DNA of 64,000 nucleotides from Euclidia mi (lineage: Eukaryota; Arthropoda; Insecta; Lepidoptera; Erebidae): positions 43,504,394-43,568,393 of the forward strand of contig OX123187.2 in assembly GCA_944739405.2 (NCBI GenBank), read 5' to 3'. Position numbers and translations under genes: made by a program. Within the stretch, counting starts at the first letter, position 1. Every line of letters begins with the position of its first letter. The notes beneath the pieces are model-generated. The model was not told the origin of the DNA and did no database searches. It was given only the letters and a program-made list of their open reading frames with translations. Of the stretch, positions 23,060 to 35,289 are shown piece by piece.

Positions 23060-24471
23060 CGCGACAGCTAGCGCGTCACTCCGCGCCAGACAGCGACAGC
23101 GTTATATGTTAGAAAAGAGCGGGAACGGTTAGGTGAATATCGCATTAGGCACTGAGTGCTTATGCGAGCTGAATTGCACTTTGTTGCTTAGTAGCAAGAG
23201 TCGCAATTTCAATGAATTGGTTTGACAAGTGGTGCTTCTGTATGTAAGTAGTAGTGTTTATTCTGTGGCTCTGATCAGAATTTACAAACTTATAATCAAT
23301 GTGAATTGTAAGGTACCGAATTCTAGATCGAGGAATAATGTATTTGGAGATGTACAAAACGAATGCACCTAGGTACAATGAATAAAACTCGGCACATGTT
23401 CTACGGTACTTGCCTACTGGACTACGATATTTATGCCTGATGCAAAATAATCACCAGGCAACTGCATATAATGAAATATAATACATACCATAGCACTATC
23501 AGAAACAAACATCCAGTTTAAAAACTACTATTTGTTCATATATTACACAAATATTTGCTGCACATTGATTTCGAATCCGCTGCATGTACGAACTGGCACG
23601 AAAGCCGCCATAATTGATGCAGACGACTATGCAATATCTCGATTAAATAACGTTACACTTATCCATCATCAAATAACGCTGAGTTTCATAAATCCATTTC
23701 ACATTTAAGCCACACTTCAATTCCAAAATATTTATTACGCACACTCGCAGTAAAACAAAGTGCGTGTTGGCAAAACTTACAATTTCATTCCCATTGTTGC
23801 TTCCAGTTTTTGTTGAACACATATGTTGAAATGATTCACTGCAAGCTAGCTGTATCTAAAATACTTCAAAGTTTTGTTATTTATTAATCAAAACAAGATT
23901 GCCAAATATGCACACACAAAACAGCATGTATTATCATTTCTGACATTAGTTGAATAAAGCCTTGACTAACTAAAATGCCTTCATTACACTGATCATTATA
24001 AAAAGCTTCCCTGTTCAGTCGTCATTAACTGCGCCTGATATTCCGCTAAGTATTGCGCCGAACTTGAGTTCTGCAACTGCTTATCATCGCATGTGCTTAA
24101 ACGTTTACTACGTACTAGGTGCAGAACCTCTAGATGAAACTGATAAAAGTGTATTACATGAAATAAGGACTATTCCGTAAGTATGAAAGAATATTGAGAC
24201 CAAAAATTATTCCAAGACCAAAAATAACTTTTTCTGTCTGATATGTTACAACAGCAATTTTTTTTACAGTTGGTATATCCTTCTATAACGTAGCCAGACA
24301 CCTGCATATATTTTTGTATTCCACCTCTACGGGGGTGACAAAGAGGTTGGAAGTATTTTTAGAAATTGTCGGAATTTGAAACGAACACTATGAAAATACA
24401 AACAGCTAGTAGTTTATATCCTTGTTATATCTATTTTAATGCCTTGAAAAAACCATATGGTTATAAAGTCA

Positions 24472-27130
24472 CTAGCTGACCCAGCGAACTCCGTATCGCT
24501 TTTTTAAGAGTTTTTATTTAATTCCCTTTTTCCAAGCCCCCTTTCCAAAGTTACCATTGACTTAGCGCTTAATCTCTTATCATTTCAGAGTCTTCAAATG
24601 ATGAACAAACAAACATAGATTTTTATATCATATTGAACTCCCCATTCCTTCAAATATCGGAGACGATACCCATATCGACTTTTAAAAACATCGCGTCCGC
24701 CATCTTTGAATTCCTATCCGCCATCTTTGATCACGAAATAGATGTAGTATTTGGATTCACCATCCCTTAAATCATCAGAGACGATACCCATATTGATTTT
24801 TAAAATTTTTCCCAAACGCCATCTTTGATTTCCCATCCGCCATCTTGAATCACGAAATAGATGTTGTATTTAGATTCGCCATCCCTTAAAACATCAGAGA
24901 CGATAACCATATTGATTTTTTTTTTACTTTCCCATCCGCCATCTTTGATTTCCCATCCGCCATCTTGAATCACAAAATAGATGTTGTATTTAGATTCCCC
25001 ATCCCTTCAAACATCGGAGACGATACCAATATTGATTTTTAAAAAAAGTCCCATCCGCCATCTTTGATCACGAAATAGATGGTGTTTTTGAATTTCCCAT
25101 TCCTTAAAATATCGGAGACGATACACATATCGACTTTAAAAAAAATCCCGTCCGCCATCTTTGATTTCCTATCCACCATCTTTGATCACGAAATAGATGT
25201 TGTATTTAGATTCGCCATCCCTTAAAACATCAGAGACGATAACCATATTGATTTTTTTTTACTTTCCCATCCGCCATCTTTGATTTCCCATCCGCCATCT
25301 TGAATCACGAAATAGATGTTGTATTTAGATTCCCCATCCCTTTAAACATCAGAGATGATACCCATATTGATTTTTAAAATTTTTCCCATCCGCCATTTTT
25401 GCTTTCCCATCCGCCATCTTTGATCACGAAATAGATGTTGTATTTAGATTCGCCATCCCTTAAAACATCAGAGACGATAACCATATTGATTTTTTTTTTA
25501 CTTTCCCATCCGCCATCTTTGATTTCCCATCCGCCATCTTGAATCACAAAATAGATGTTGTATTTAGATTCCCCATCCCTTCAAACATCGGAGACGATAC
25601 CAATATTGATTTAAAAAAAAAGTCCCATCCGCCATCTTTGATCACGAAATAGATGGTGTTTTTGAATTTCCCATTCCTTAAAATATCGGAGACGATACAC
25701 ATATCGACTTTAAAAAAAATCCCGTCCGCCATCTTTGTTTTCCTATCCACCATTTTTGATCACGAAATAGATGTTGTATTTAGATTCGCCATCCCTTAAA
25801 ACATCAGAGACGATAACCATATTGATTTTTTTTTTACTTTCCCATCCGCCATCTTTGATTTCCCATCCGCCATCTTGAATCACGAAATAGATGTTGTATT
25901 TAGATTCCCCATCCCTTCAAACATCGGAGACGATACCAATATTGATTTTAAAAAAAAGTCCCATCCGCCATCTTTGATCACGAAATAGATGGTGTTTTTG
26001 AATTTCCCATTCCTTAAAATATCGGAGACGATACACATATCGACTTTAAAAAAATCCCGTCCGCCTTTGATTTCCTATCCGCCATCTTTGATCACGAAAT
26101 CGATGTTGTATTTAGATTCGCCATCCCTTAAAACATCGGAGACGATAACCATATTGATTTTTTTAAACTTTCCCATCCGCCATCTTTGATTTCTCATCCG
26201 CCATCTTTGATCACGAAATAGAAGTCGGATTTGGATTCCCCATCCCTTTAAATATTGGAGATGACACCCATATTGATTTTTTTAAAATTCCCATCCGCCA
26301 TCTTTGATCACGAAATAGATGGTGGTTTTGAATTCCCCATTCCTTTAAATATCGGAGATGATACCCATATTGATTTTTTAAATTTTTTCCATCCGCCATT
26401 TTTGATTTCCCATCCGTCATCTTGAATCACGAAAAAGATGTAGTATTTGGCTTCCCCATCCCTTTAAACATCGGAGACGATACCAATATTGATTTTTTTA
26501 AACTTTCCCATCCGCCATCTTTGATTGCCCATCCGCCATCTTTGATCACGAAATAGATGTTGTATTTCGATTCTCCACCCCTTAAAATATCGAAGGCGAT
26601 ACCCATATTGATATTTAAAATTTTCTCATCCGCCATCTTTGATTTCCCGTCCGCCATCTTGGATCACTAAATAAATTTCATTTTATTAATCAGCGGCCTG
26701 AAAATCTCGAAAACGATACCCATATAGATTGTATCCTATTCGTTTAGCCTTTTTTTGCCTTTGACCCAACCCTCCCCCCTCTCGTTTGACCATTTTATTA
26801 TTTTTGTCTGGCCCCTAAAAGTTGTGGCGTAATTTTATATAGCCTATAGCCTTTCAGAATATATTGGGCTATCATAGGCAATAACAATTTTTTAAATCCG
26901 ACTGCTAGTGCCTGAGATTAGCCAACATAATGTTTTAGCCTTTTTAGCCTTTTGCCCGGCCCAAAGGGTCTAAGCGTTATGTTATATAGCCTATAGCCTT
27001 CCGGAATAACTGGGCTATCGTATGCAAAAAGAATTTTTCAGATCCGACCGGTAGTTCCTGAGATTAGCGCGTTCAAACAAACAAACAAACAAACAAACAA
27101 ACTCTTCCGCTTTATTATATTAGTATAGAT
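24472..27130 (+). mobile_element. Second minisatellite-bearing SINE-like element
   Basis: It starts CTAGCTGACCCAGCGAAC at 24472 and ends in the (AAAC)n CTCTTCCGCTTTATTAT..TATAGAT tail near 27130. It is inserted in B1 at a site intact in copy A (about 6725). It is the same family as 376-2839 in the opposite orientation and at a different unit position, so it is a separate insertion or a transfer. No clear TSD is seen. It is non-coding. Confidence 0.75.
24640..26680. repeat. Minisatellite array, ~113-bp units (reverse orientation)
   Basis: This is the same repeat family as 822-2690, seen as CCGCCATCTT boxes. Higher-order periods of about 337 and 237 bp (three and two units) are visible from recurrences of the ACATCAGAGACGATAACCAT variant at about 24890, 25226, 25464 and 25800. 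The higher-order pattern differs from the 454-bp one in copy A, so each array evolved locally. Open frames inside are artefacts. Confidence 0.85.
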
Positions 27131-28400
27131 TATGTGTTACTTGGACCACAAGTTTCATAAATTCACGAAATATAGTTCTGAAGTTCCTAAAGTCTGCAAA
27201 AGTCTTGTATTTGAAATAAGAATAACGAGAGCTTTCATCCGTTGTTTCACATTTTAGTGCCAAGTACAAAATCATGATCGTGATATTTGTCATAACTTCT
27301 GATAGTAAAGTTTTGCTATTTCGATTACCATACGATAACATAATTTTATTCAATGTTTGTTTATTTACCCGTATGAGCCTGGATTGGAATTTGATTCCTT
27401 AAACTAAATGCGTCTTTCGTTGAGTTGTGTTGATATTTGACATTCGTTCTATGTTCCTAAACATGGCAAATAAAAGTAAACGCGCTACTTCTTTCTTTCT
27501 ACTTTTCCTAAAATTAGTACTTATTTGTCGGTATAAAATATTTGCCTGCATTCAATATCAAATTTAATTTGGAGAATAAAATCAGATTCAGCATCTCACT
27601 GGTATCTCACAAATAAAACCGAAAAAGTGATATGCCGCTCATAAATCCACTGTATTCAAATGATTAGCAAACAGAAGAACAGTCTTTAGTGGCTTAGACG
27701 AAATCCTCCTTAAAGGAAAAAGCGAGAAAATCACAGGCTGAATATTTTATTACCGTCGCTCTTTCGTTTTTGCGCAAATATAAATGAAAATTATCTAGAG
27801 GGTTTTGGAGGAAAACAAAAAGCGACACTTTATCAGCGGCGTGAAAGACACCCGGGTATTGTAGAGACTTGACCGCGCTCAGTTACAAACAAAGATATTA
27901 TTGTAGATGCTTGCTGTTGGGCAGTCGACTGTGTTAACTTCTTGACAAGTATGTGGACCGATGTCAAATTATCAAGTTGGGTTCCAAAATCATACAAGTA
28001 AAGAAAAGTCACTAGTGTTTACTTACATACTTTTATATTTATAGTCAAAATTACGAGTACGAAGAAATTAATTAGAATTTGACATTATTTTGCGTCAATT
28101 ATACATCTATTTGTGACAAAAGTAACGACTACTTGTAATTTTCTGCTACTGTACAAATTCGAAGATTGAAAACAAAAGAAAACGGTGGGTGAAGTACAAC
28201 ATCTTTTATTTGAGAATATAATTGGACCTTGTACTTATTTTAGAACAATATGAATAATTATGAGTCTCTCAAATAGCTGTTCCTAATTAATATTGGAAAA
28301 TACAAAAGTTTCAGGGTTCCTTTCATTGGATCAACAGTTCTTACTTATATAACCGCTGTCTAAAGTTAGTTAAATTATGTTCTTTTATTGTATAGAGTTT

Positions 28401-28555
28401 TTTCTTTTATTCTTTTTTTTTTAAGGAGAACAAGAATTTATTTAAATAACAAAATAAATTAATATTAGGATAACACAATTATAAATACTTAAATACTACT
28501 ACTAAAATTAAATTAAAATATTCAAGTACAATACAAATAAATAAGAATATGTATA
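28401..28555 (-). mobile_element. Short insertion with poly-T start (retroelement 3' end on minus)
   Basis: B1 has about 155 bp inserted in the sequence tatagagttttcttgatgg that is continuous in B2 (about 34168). The left side is a long T run and the rest is A/T-rich, as for a poly-A 3' end inserted on the minus strand. The family is not identifiable. Confidence 0.45.
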
Positions 28556-29542
28556 TGAGTTTTCTTGATGGTAACCTTAACCTTTTCGAACTATGTTCTT
28601 GTCTTCTTTAGGCGATAGATTATAAATTTTCTAAAGGTCAACCGAACTTTAATCATGACCGCAAGTTAATAACGATTAGTAGTACATTATTATTTAACAC
28701 AGATATAGCGTAAGGTATAGCCTCGTTTAAGCCCGAAACCCCGACTTGCAGTAATTCAAATAATAAAGTGTACCCACTGGGTCAGGCTTTTCTCCTTCCA
28801 TTAATAAAACTAGGAAGCCATATTTCGCAATGGATTCATATTTTAAGGATATTAAATAATGTTTTAGCTTACTACCATTTAATTATAAATGCGAAAGTTT
28901 TTGAGATGGATGTCTGATTTGTTACCCTTTCATAAAAAAGTACGGAACAAATTTTGATGAAACTTTGCGTAAGTAGTAATATAGCTTACAACAGCATAAC
29001 ACATATGCTACCTCTGGTCGCGATAGCCGATGCAAACGGAGCTGCATAATCTAGTCTAATGTGTAAACTACCTACTCACTATATATTTTTGCACCAAGAA
29101 AATTGAATCTTACGTAGGAAAGTCCTTCTTAAAGCTACTAAGTAGGTACTTATAAGACTCCGTACCAACGTACATGTATTACTATGTACATTCTTATAAT
29201 ATAAGCTTAAGTATGTTCTACTTGATACTCGATGGAAACGGCACGATAAAGAAAATACATAACAACTTAAAAAAAAATAAAGCTGACTTGAGTGTTTATC
29301 GTTTAAGTATCTTATAAGTATAAGGAGCGACAGCCTTGTGGAAAAATTAACAGGCTGCAAGGAAAAAAAAGATATCCACATGGCGAAACTCAGATTTTCA
29401 GTAAAGTTCTGAAAGGCAGTGAAGACTTCCAACCCACACTTGGCCAGCGTGGTTGTCCATGGCTTTTCTCTCCTCATAGCCCGAGGCCCGTGCCGAGCAA
29501 TAGAACATTTTATACATAGCTGATGACAGTATTATAAATATC

Positions 29543-29793
29543 GAAATTAAACTACAGTTTACGGATTTTATTGCGATGTATTGGTTTCACTAAGTTATTA
29601 CATTTGAAACTAATGATCTAGAAACTATATTTTTAATTTATTACTAGTTTTTTAATTTTTAATTTAGTACTACGTTTCGAAACGTTGGCTAGTAATAAAT
29701 TAAAAATATAGTTTCTAGATCATTAGTTTCAAATGTAATAACTTAGTGAAACCAATACATCGCGATAAAATCCGTAAACTGTAGTTTAATTTC
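29543..29793. repeat. Near-perfect foldback (105-bp arms)
   Basis: Arms at 29543-29647 and 29689-29793 are reverse complements with one visible mismatch, separated by 41 bp that contain a further small palindrome (ACGTTTCGAAACGT). Around them AGTATTATAAATA occurs just before the left arm and again at about 29832-29844, and copy A has this site once. It is therefore an insertion with a ~13-bp duplication. It is non-coding. Confidence 0.8.
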
Positions 29794-30161
29794 AATGTGT
29801 AACATTCGCGTAAACCCAAGAAGATACTAAGTATTATAAATACCTTATAATATACCTGGTCACTGTTTTCCGGCGAGTGTAAAAGATTTTTACACTCGTC
29901 AGACTTTAACTTTGCAGTGGACCTACAATTTTATTCATTCATTGGCAGTCTACAGCTGTATGTATGCTTTCTTAATTCAGCCGCTATCGACCTTTTTATT
30001 TCTTTAGTATATATAACATTTTGATTGGCAATCTCTTGTGTATTCATATCACATGCTAAATATTAGATGACAGCTTTGGTTCGGGCTTAGCTCATACAGT
30101 ATATCGATCCTACACGATACAAACCATGAAATAAACTTTATGTGTGACAAATTGTAGTAAA

Positions 30162-31256
30162 GGATCATGGGCATTTTTGTATGAGAGCTGGGCGTAAAAC
30201 CAACAGAAATAAAATGTGTTGTAATTTACTTTATTGTACTTCTATATGCCCCCTAAATACTTTTTAACACCGATATCGATCGGGTATCACTGCAAAAAAA
30301 TCCCAAAGATTGGTTAAATAAATCACACATATTTGTTAAAAACTTCTATATATTGATACATTTTATTTAAATATCAATGGCTATCATCAACTATAACATC
30401 TTATAAATGTTCTGTGGGTGCAATGAAAGGCTCGTGCCATCCTAACCCTAAAAACCACAAAACTGAAACTATGTGAGCACAACTTCCTACTGTTCTTCTG
30501 CCTGTTAGGCAAGTGCAGTAATGCTCAACTATCGCATTTCTACCGATTTGGTCTCTATCGATCAAAATGTAAGTATCTACTATATGTGCGCATGCGCAAT
30601 CTGATATGCCGCGACTGTATTTTAATTCGAAGCAACCACACATAAGGTTGCAGGATATTACATCTGTTTAAATCATCCAATGACTCCTCTCTATATAATT
30701 CAATTAAATAAACACCATCGCGGACCATTGCACTTAACAAAAACAGCAGAACACAAGTTGCGAAAAGTTCAGTTATATAACAACAGTCCAATCAGAAAGC
30801 GATAACAGGTCAAGAAAGCGATGGCAGGGGTCAGAAGTCGTGAAGAATCATAAACCAATGATAACAAAACGTGAGCAAATAACAAAATATGAATATATGA
30901 GTCTTTATTCATATTTGTCAGCTATTCATATTTGGCCTGCCCGCACGCTTTTTTTTTGGTCGGTGCCTGAGTAAGAGAGAAGTTAGAAAGGGGTGGAATG
31001 TAGTAATTCCGTGATTACCAACCAATAGATTGGTTTCTTTGGCCTAGCTCTGCACAACATAGTGTCGTGTTATCTCCGTTGTATTAGCGATTGTTTTGGA
31101 TTCCATAAAAAAATACGTTTGAATATCACTGAATATCTCTGCTCTCCGGTTGTGTGGGTGATTGCCGTCATAGTATAAAATTAAGTAATGGTCATTAGCT
31201 TTCACAAAAAATATATTTTATAGCTGTTGGTTTTACGCCCATTTTGACCGTGACCC
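30162..31256. mobile_element. DNA transposon deletion derivative with SWIM-finger relic
   Basis: This B2-specific insertion is absent at A ~3552 and B1 ~21492. The ends are GGATCATGGGCATTTTTG and, read inward from the right, GGGTCACGGTCAAAATGGGC. A perfect inverted repeat TGGGCGTAAAACCAACAG lies subterminally (30189-30206 and 31224-31241). No target duplication is obvious. Inside is a broken C-terminal transposase piece on minus (30401-30791); the rest is AT-rich. Confidence 0.65.
30401..30791 (-). pseudogene. SWIM zinc-finger transposase C-terminal fragment
   Basis: Two overlapping minus frames form one relic. The upstream frame (30791-30555) contains LRIKIQSRHI; the downstream frame (30643-30401) contains DRDQIGRNAIVEHYCTC, then GRRTVGSCAHIVSVLWFLG. 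CxC-x7-9-CxH is the SWIM zinc-binding pattern, and the 'SRH ... aI..yYCtC..G.RTvG.CaH...vlWflG' context matches C-termini of a family of insect DNA-transposon proteins. A frameshift near 30565 and the loss of all upstream catalytic domains make it a pseudogene. It ends shortly after the finger with a stop. Confidence 0.6.
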
Positions 31257-32101
31257 TTTTCCGTGATTGTATAACAAACATTGAAACATTCACATAAATG
31301 TTGACATTTGTAATATTGGTAGAATAGACAATCAGACAATAATGTTTGGTTGAATTTCAGGTTTATAATTACATGAGCTAATAATCTACTACATTTCTGG
31401 TGTTCATATTCAATGCAATTCTAGAACGACAGTTGGAACAGTATATTAAAGTTTCATATGAACAAAAAGTAAAATACTTATTTTATTTTCCTCGGTTTTG
31501 TATCTCCGTAGACTTGATTTTCAACATTGCATGAAACAACTACACGAGCAAATGAGGAGCTTCTATGAAAATAAGCAAAAAGCAGACGCGAGTAAACTTT
31601 TGCTCTATATTTCAATTTGTCGGCGTTACAACTAAGTTAAATATGCCTCGTTGCCCGTTCGTGTTTCTTCACCACAACGTATGTCTGTAAGCAGCAGAGG
31701 ACTGAATGACATACAAACTAATCTTAGAGGCTTGTCTCCGCTAGTGCAAGCTCTTAAGCACAAAATCGTGCTTCAGCTGAAAGGGCTCGTCAACGAGTTG
31801 GGCTAGAATACAACATTTCAGAAAGTAAATTTGATGAAGCACGTTTTACTGCTTTTTTAATCGTGCTTTGCAGCTTTGATCAAAATCTAGAAAATTATAA
31901 TCATGTCAATGGGAAGGTTTCAAATTCTAGACCGAGTTATTGTTTAGATTTGTATTTTTTTGCCAACAAACTCGTGTACCTACAATGAATAAAACTGTAC
32001 CTATAAACACATCACACAGGCTCATGTTTTACGGTACATGCCTACTGGAATACGATATTTATGCGTGATGAAAAATAATCACCGAACGAAAACTGCATAA
32101 G

Positions 32102-32145
32102 TATACTGAAATTTAAGACGTTGATACGTCTTAAATTTCAGTATA
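32102..32145. repeat. Perfect hairpin, 20-bp arms, TGAT loop
   Basis: TATACTGAAATTTAAGACGT (32102-32121) pairs with 32126-32145. Copies A (about 4360) and B1 (about 23465) have ordinary non-palindromic sequence here. Confidence 0.85.
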
Positions 32146-32894
32146 GTAGCACTAAACAAAAATCAACATCGAGTTTTAAAATTACTATTTGTTGATATAT
32201 TACACAAATATTTGCTGTTTATTGATTTCGAATCCGCTGCATGTACGAACTGGCACGAAAGCTGCCATAATTGATGCAGACGAATAATATCTCGATTAAA
32301 TAACGTTACACGTGTCAATCAGCAAATAACACTGAGTTTATCATCTCCAACATTAGTTAAGATAACGGCCCTGACTAACTAATGCCTTCATTGCACTGGT
32401 CATTATAATAAGCTTCCCTGTTCAGTCGTCATTAATTGCGCCTGATATTCCGCTAAGTATTGCACCGAACTTGAGTTCTGCAACTGCCTATCATCGTATA
32501 TGCTTTTAAACGTTTACTAGGTACTTGGTGCAGAACCCCTAGCTAATGCTTTGTGTTACGTGAAACAATACTATTTCGAAAGAAACTAGATGCATGTCAT
32601 CATTATACATATCCAAAATCTCTTCTTCTGACTCCTAAAGGCTAGAAATAGTAAATGTGAACATATGGTTCCTTTTATAATCACCTATACAGGAAAGACA
32701 AAGAGGTAGGAAGAATTAAAAAAAAATTGACAGAATTTGAAACTAGCACCATAAAATAAATAAAATACAAACAGCTGGTATTTTATATCCTTGTTATGCC
32801 TACTTAAATGCCTTGGACAAAAACCATATGGTTATAAAGTCATTATGTGTTATTTGGTTCACAAGTTTCATAAGTTCACGATATATAGTTCTGA

Positions 32895-33019
32895 AGCTCC
32901 TAAAGTCTGCAAAAGTCTTGTATTTGATATTTCAAATACAAGACTTTTGCAGACTTTAGGAGCTGAACTGATGAAATCTCTCGATAACCTTATTAGGTTA
33001 TCGAGAGATTTCATCAGTT
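32895..33019. repeat. Two adjacent perfect hairpins (L-L'-R'-R)
   Basis: Hairpin 1 has 33-bp arms at 32895-32927 and 32932-32964. Hairpin 2 has 25-bp arms at 32966-32990 and 32995-33019. Both loops are TATT. In A (about 6776-6856) and B1 (about 27173-27254) only the outer left arm and outer right arm exist, a few bases apart. The middle therefore consists of reverse-complement copies of both flanks. Confidence 0.9.
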
Positions 33020-34364
33020 GTTTCACATTTTAGTGCAGAGTCTTAAAGCATACAATTATAGTTGTCATAACTTTTATTTGAAACGTTTTGCTATTTCGAT
33101 TACCATACATAATAACATAATATTGCATTAAATGTTTGCTTTGCTAACTCGTATGGAATGTATGTTTTGGAATTTGTTTCTTCAAACTAAATGCATCTTT
33201 CGTTTTATTGTGTTGATATTTGACATAAATTTGATCATAAAAAGTAAATATAAGGAAGCGCTACTTCTTTCTTTCTACTTTTCCTAAAATTAGTATTTGT
33301 CGGTATAAAATATTTGCCTGCATTCACTATGAAATTTAATTTGGGGAATAAAATCAGATTCAGCATCTCACGGGTAATGAATAAAACTGAAAAATTGATA
33401 TGCCGCTCATAAATCCACTGTATTCAAATGATTAGCAAACAGGAGAACAGTCTTTAGTGGCTTAGACGAAATCCTCCTTAAAGGGAAAAACGAGAAAATC
33501 ACTGGCTGAATATTTAATTGTCTTCGCTCTTCCATTTTTGCGCAATTTAATACAAATGAAAGTTATCTTGAGGGTGTTGGAGGAAAACAAAAAGCGACGC
33601 TTTATCAGCGGCGTGAAAGACACCCGGATATTTACCGGGACTTGACCGCGCTCACTTACAAACAAAGATATTATTGTTGATGCTTGCTGTTGGGCAGTCG
33701 ACTGTGTTTACCTTCTCGACAAGTATGTGGACTGATGTAAAATTATCAAGTTGGGTTCCAATGTCATACATGTAAAGAAAAGTCACTACTGTTTACTTAC
33801 ATACTTTTATATTTATAGTCAAAATTACGAGTACGAAGAAATTAATTAGAATTTGACATTATTTTGCGTCAAATATACATCTATTTGTGACAAAAGTCAC
33901 GACCACTTGTAATTTTCTGCTACTGTACAAATTCGAAGATTGAAAACAAAAGAAAACGGTGGGCGAAGTACAACATCTTTTATTTGAGAATATAATTGGA
34001 CCTTGTACTTATTTTAGAACAATATGAATAATTATGAGTTGCTAAAATAGCTGTTCCTAATTAATATTGGAAAATACAAAAGTTTCAGGGTTCCTTTCAT
34101 TGGATCAACAGTTCTTACTCATATAACCGCTGTCTTAAGTTAGTTAAATTATGTTCTTTTATTGTATAGAGTTTTCTTGATGGTAACCTTAACCTTTTCG
34201 AACTATGTTCATGTCTTCTTTAGGCGATAGATTATACATTTTCTAAAGGTCAACCGAACATTAATCATTACGGCAAGTTAATAACGATTATAATCGTCTA
34301 AGAGCCAGGAAATTTCATAATGTTATTGTTTTTGAACAGTTTACTGTTTAGTCACAGACCTGTC

Positions 34365-34610
34365 TTGACTGCCTCTGTGGTCCTGCGGTAGTATAAGCGA
34401 TTGCGGATTGAGGTCTTGGATTCGATTACCGAGTCGAACAAAATAATTATATATTTGGTTTTACTGTTAAGAATTATCTAATAGTAATTCGGAGTCAGGG
34501 AGTTATCCGTGTTACAACTCGGAAAGCACCTTAACCCGTTGGTCCTACGTCCAATCTCTCTCCGGTCGCGTCGCATGTGGCGTCCTGACGGAGTTTATAT
34601 TATATACCTT
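34365..34610 (+). mobile_element. tRNA-derived SINE-like repeat (B2 copy)
   Basis: Orthologous to the repeat at 8520-8770, with the same tRNA-like head (TGGTCCTGCGGTAGTATAA, GATTCGATTAC) and body. Confidence 0.5.
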
Positions 34611-35289
34611 GTATGAGTTAATTATACGCGATTAAGGCCAGCAAAATTATTTTGTATGATGTATACAAATCGCGCAAGTTTAAAATCTACATTTAATGTG
34701 TTTTGTAGATGGTTCGACATCTATGTATCCGACTACTCCAACGAAGCTGCAAGTTTAATTTTGATATTTTGTTGTTACTACTATTCCACGAAAACTAGGA
34801 ACATTCATCTGTAGCAACGCTCAGAAGTTGTGGCTTTTAAAATGTAGATGACGCTATCGCGTTACAAAACATTATAAAATCTGAAAATTTATAGACAAAT
34901 CTGAACCAAACAATTTTTATTGAATTAAGATTGCTCTTTAGCTGTCGTCTTTATGAGAAAATGAAGTTAGTTTTATACGTCAGGGCAAACGTAACAAGGT
35001 GTGGTATTTTTATCGTCAGGTTTTAGAGTCTGGCTACAGGTTGACAAGTTATCGGTGACATAAAGCCGAGGCAGCGGCGCGCGGGCGAGTGCCGCCGTTC
35101 AGCGCTTTCCAATGCACTTCATCACAGTCAATGCTCGGTACTGCGATGCTGCGCTTTTTATGTTACGCTTTATAGAAAACTCTTTTTTATTTTTGTTTAA
35201 AGATATGATCTATTAAATTATCGATCACATGTCCGTGGAAGCTTAACTGTACATTGCTAAAGGTACCTGCAGCTGAGTATGGTACCATA

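Larger units (their letters stand above)
22121..23267. mobile_element. Composite insertion in copy B1 with nested MITEs
   Basis: Copy A reads cagctctgatcagaattt without a break, while B1 has about 1150 bp between two GCTCTGA heptamers (about 22114-22120 and 23268-23274). It contains a hAT-like MITE (22170-22663) and a second inverted-repeat element (22709-23059). The outer element's own ends show no clear TIR. Confidence 0.6.
20790..28684 (+). repeat. Segmental duplication unit, copy B1 (partial)
   Basis: This is a direct repeat of copy A positions 1 to about 8120, without A's insertions at 376-2839 and 4763-6150. It has its own insertions at about 22121-23267, 24472-27130 and 28401-28555. 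It breaks off near 28684, where sequence equivalent to A ~8120 is joined straight to sequence equivalent to A ~285. That join is a tandem-duplication junction. The stretches between insertions (20790-22120, 23268-24471, 27131-28400) are non-coding backbone. Confidence 0.85.

Noticed and set aside
29079..29477. 132-codon minus ORF in B2
   Set aside because: It overlaps an old retroelement 3'-end relic and is not kept in copy A; no motif.
30840..31000. Possible CRISPR-like or short tandem repeats of TTCATATTTG
   Set aside because: Only a few irregular copies with no spacer regularity in an insect genome; ordinary AT-rich sequence.
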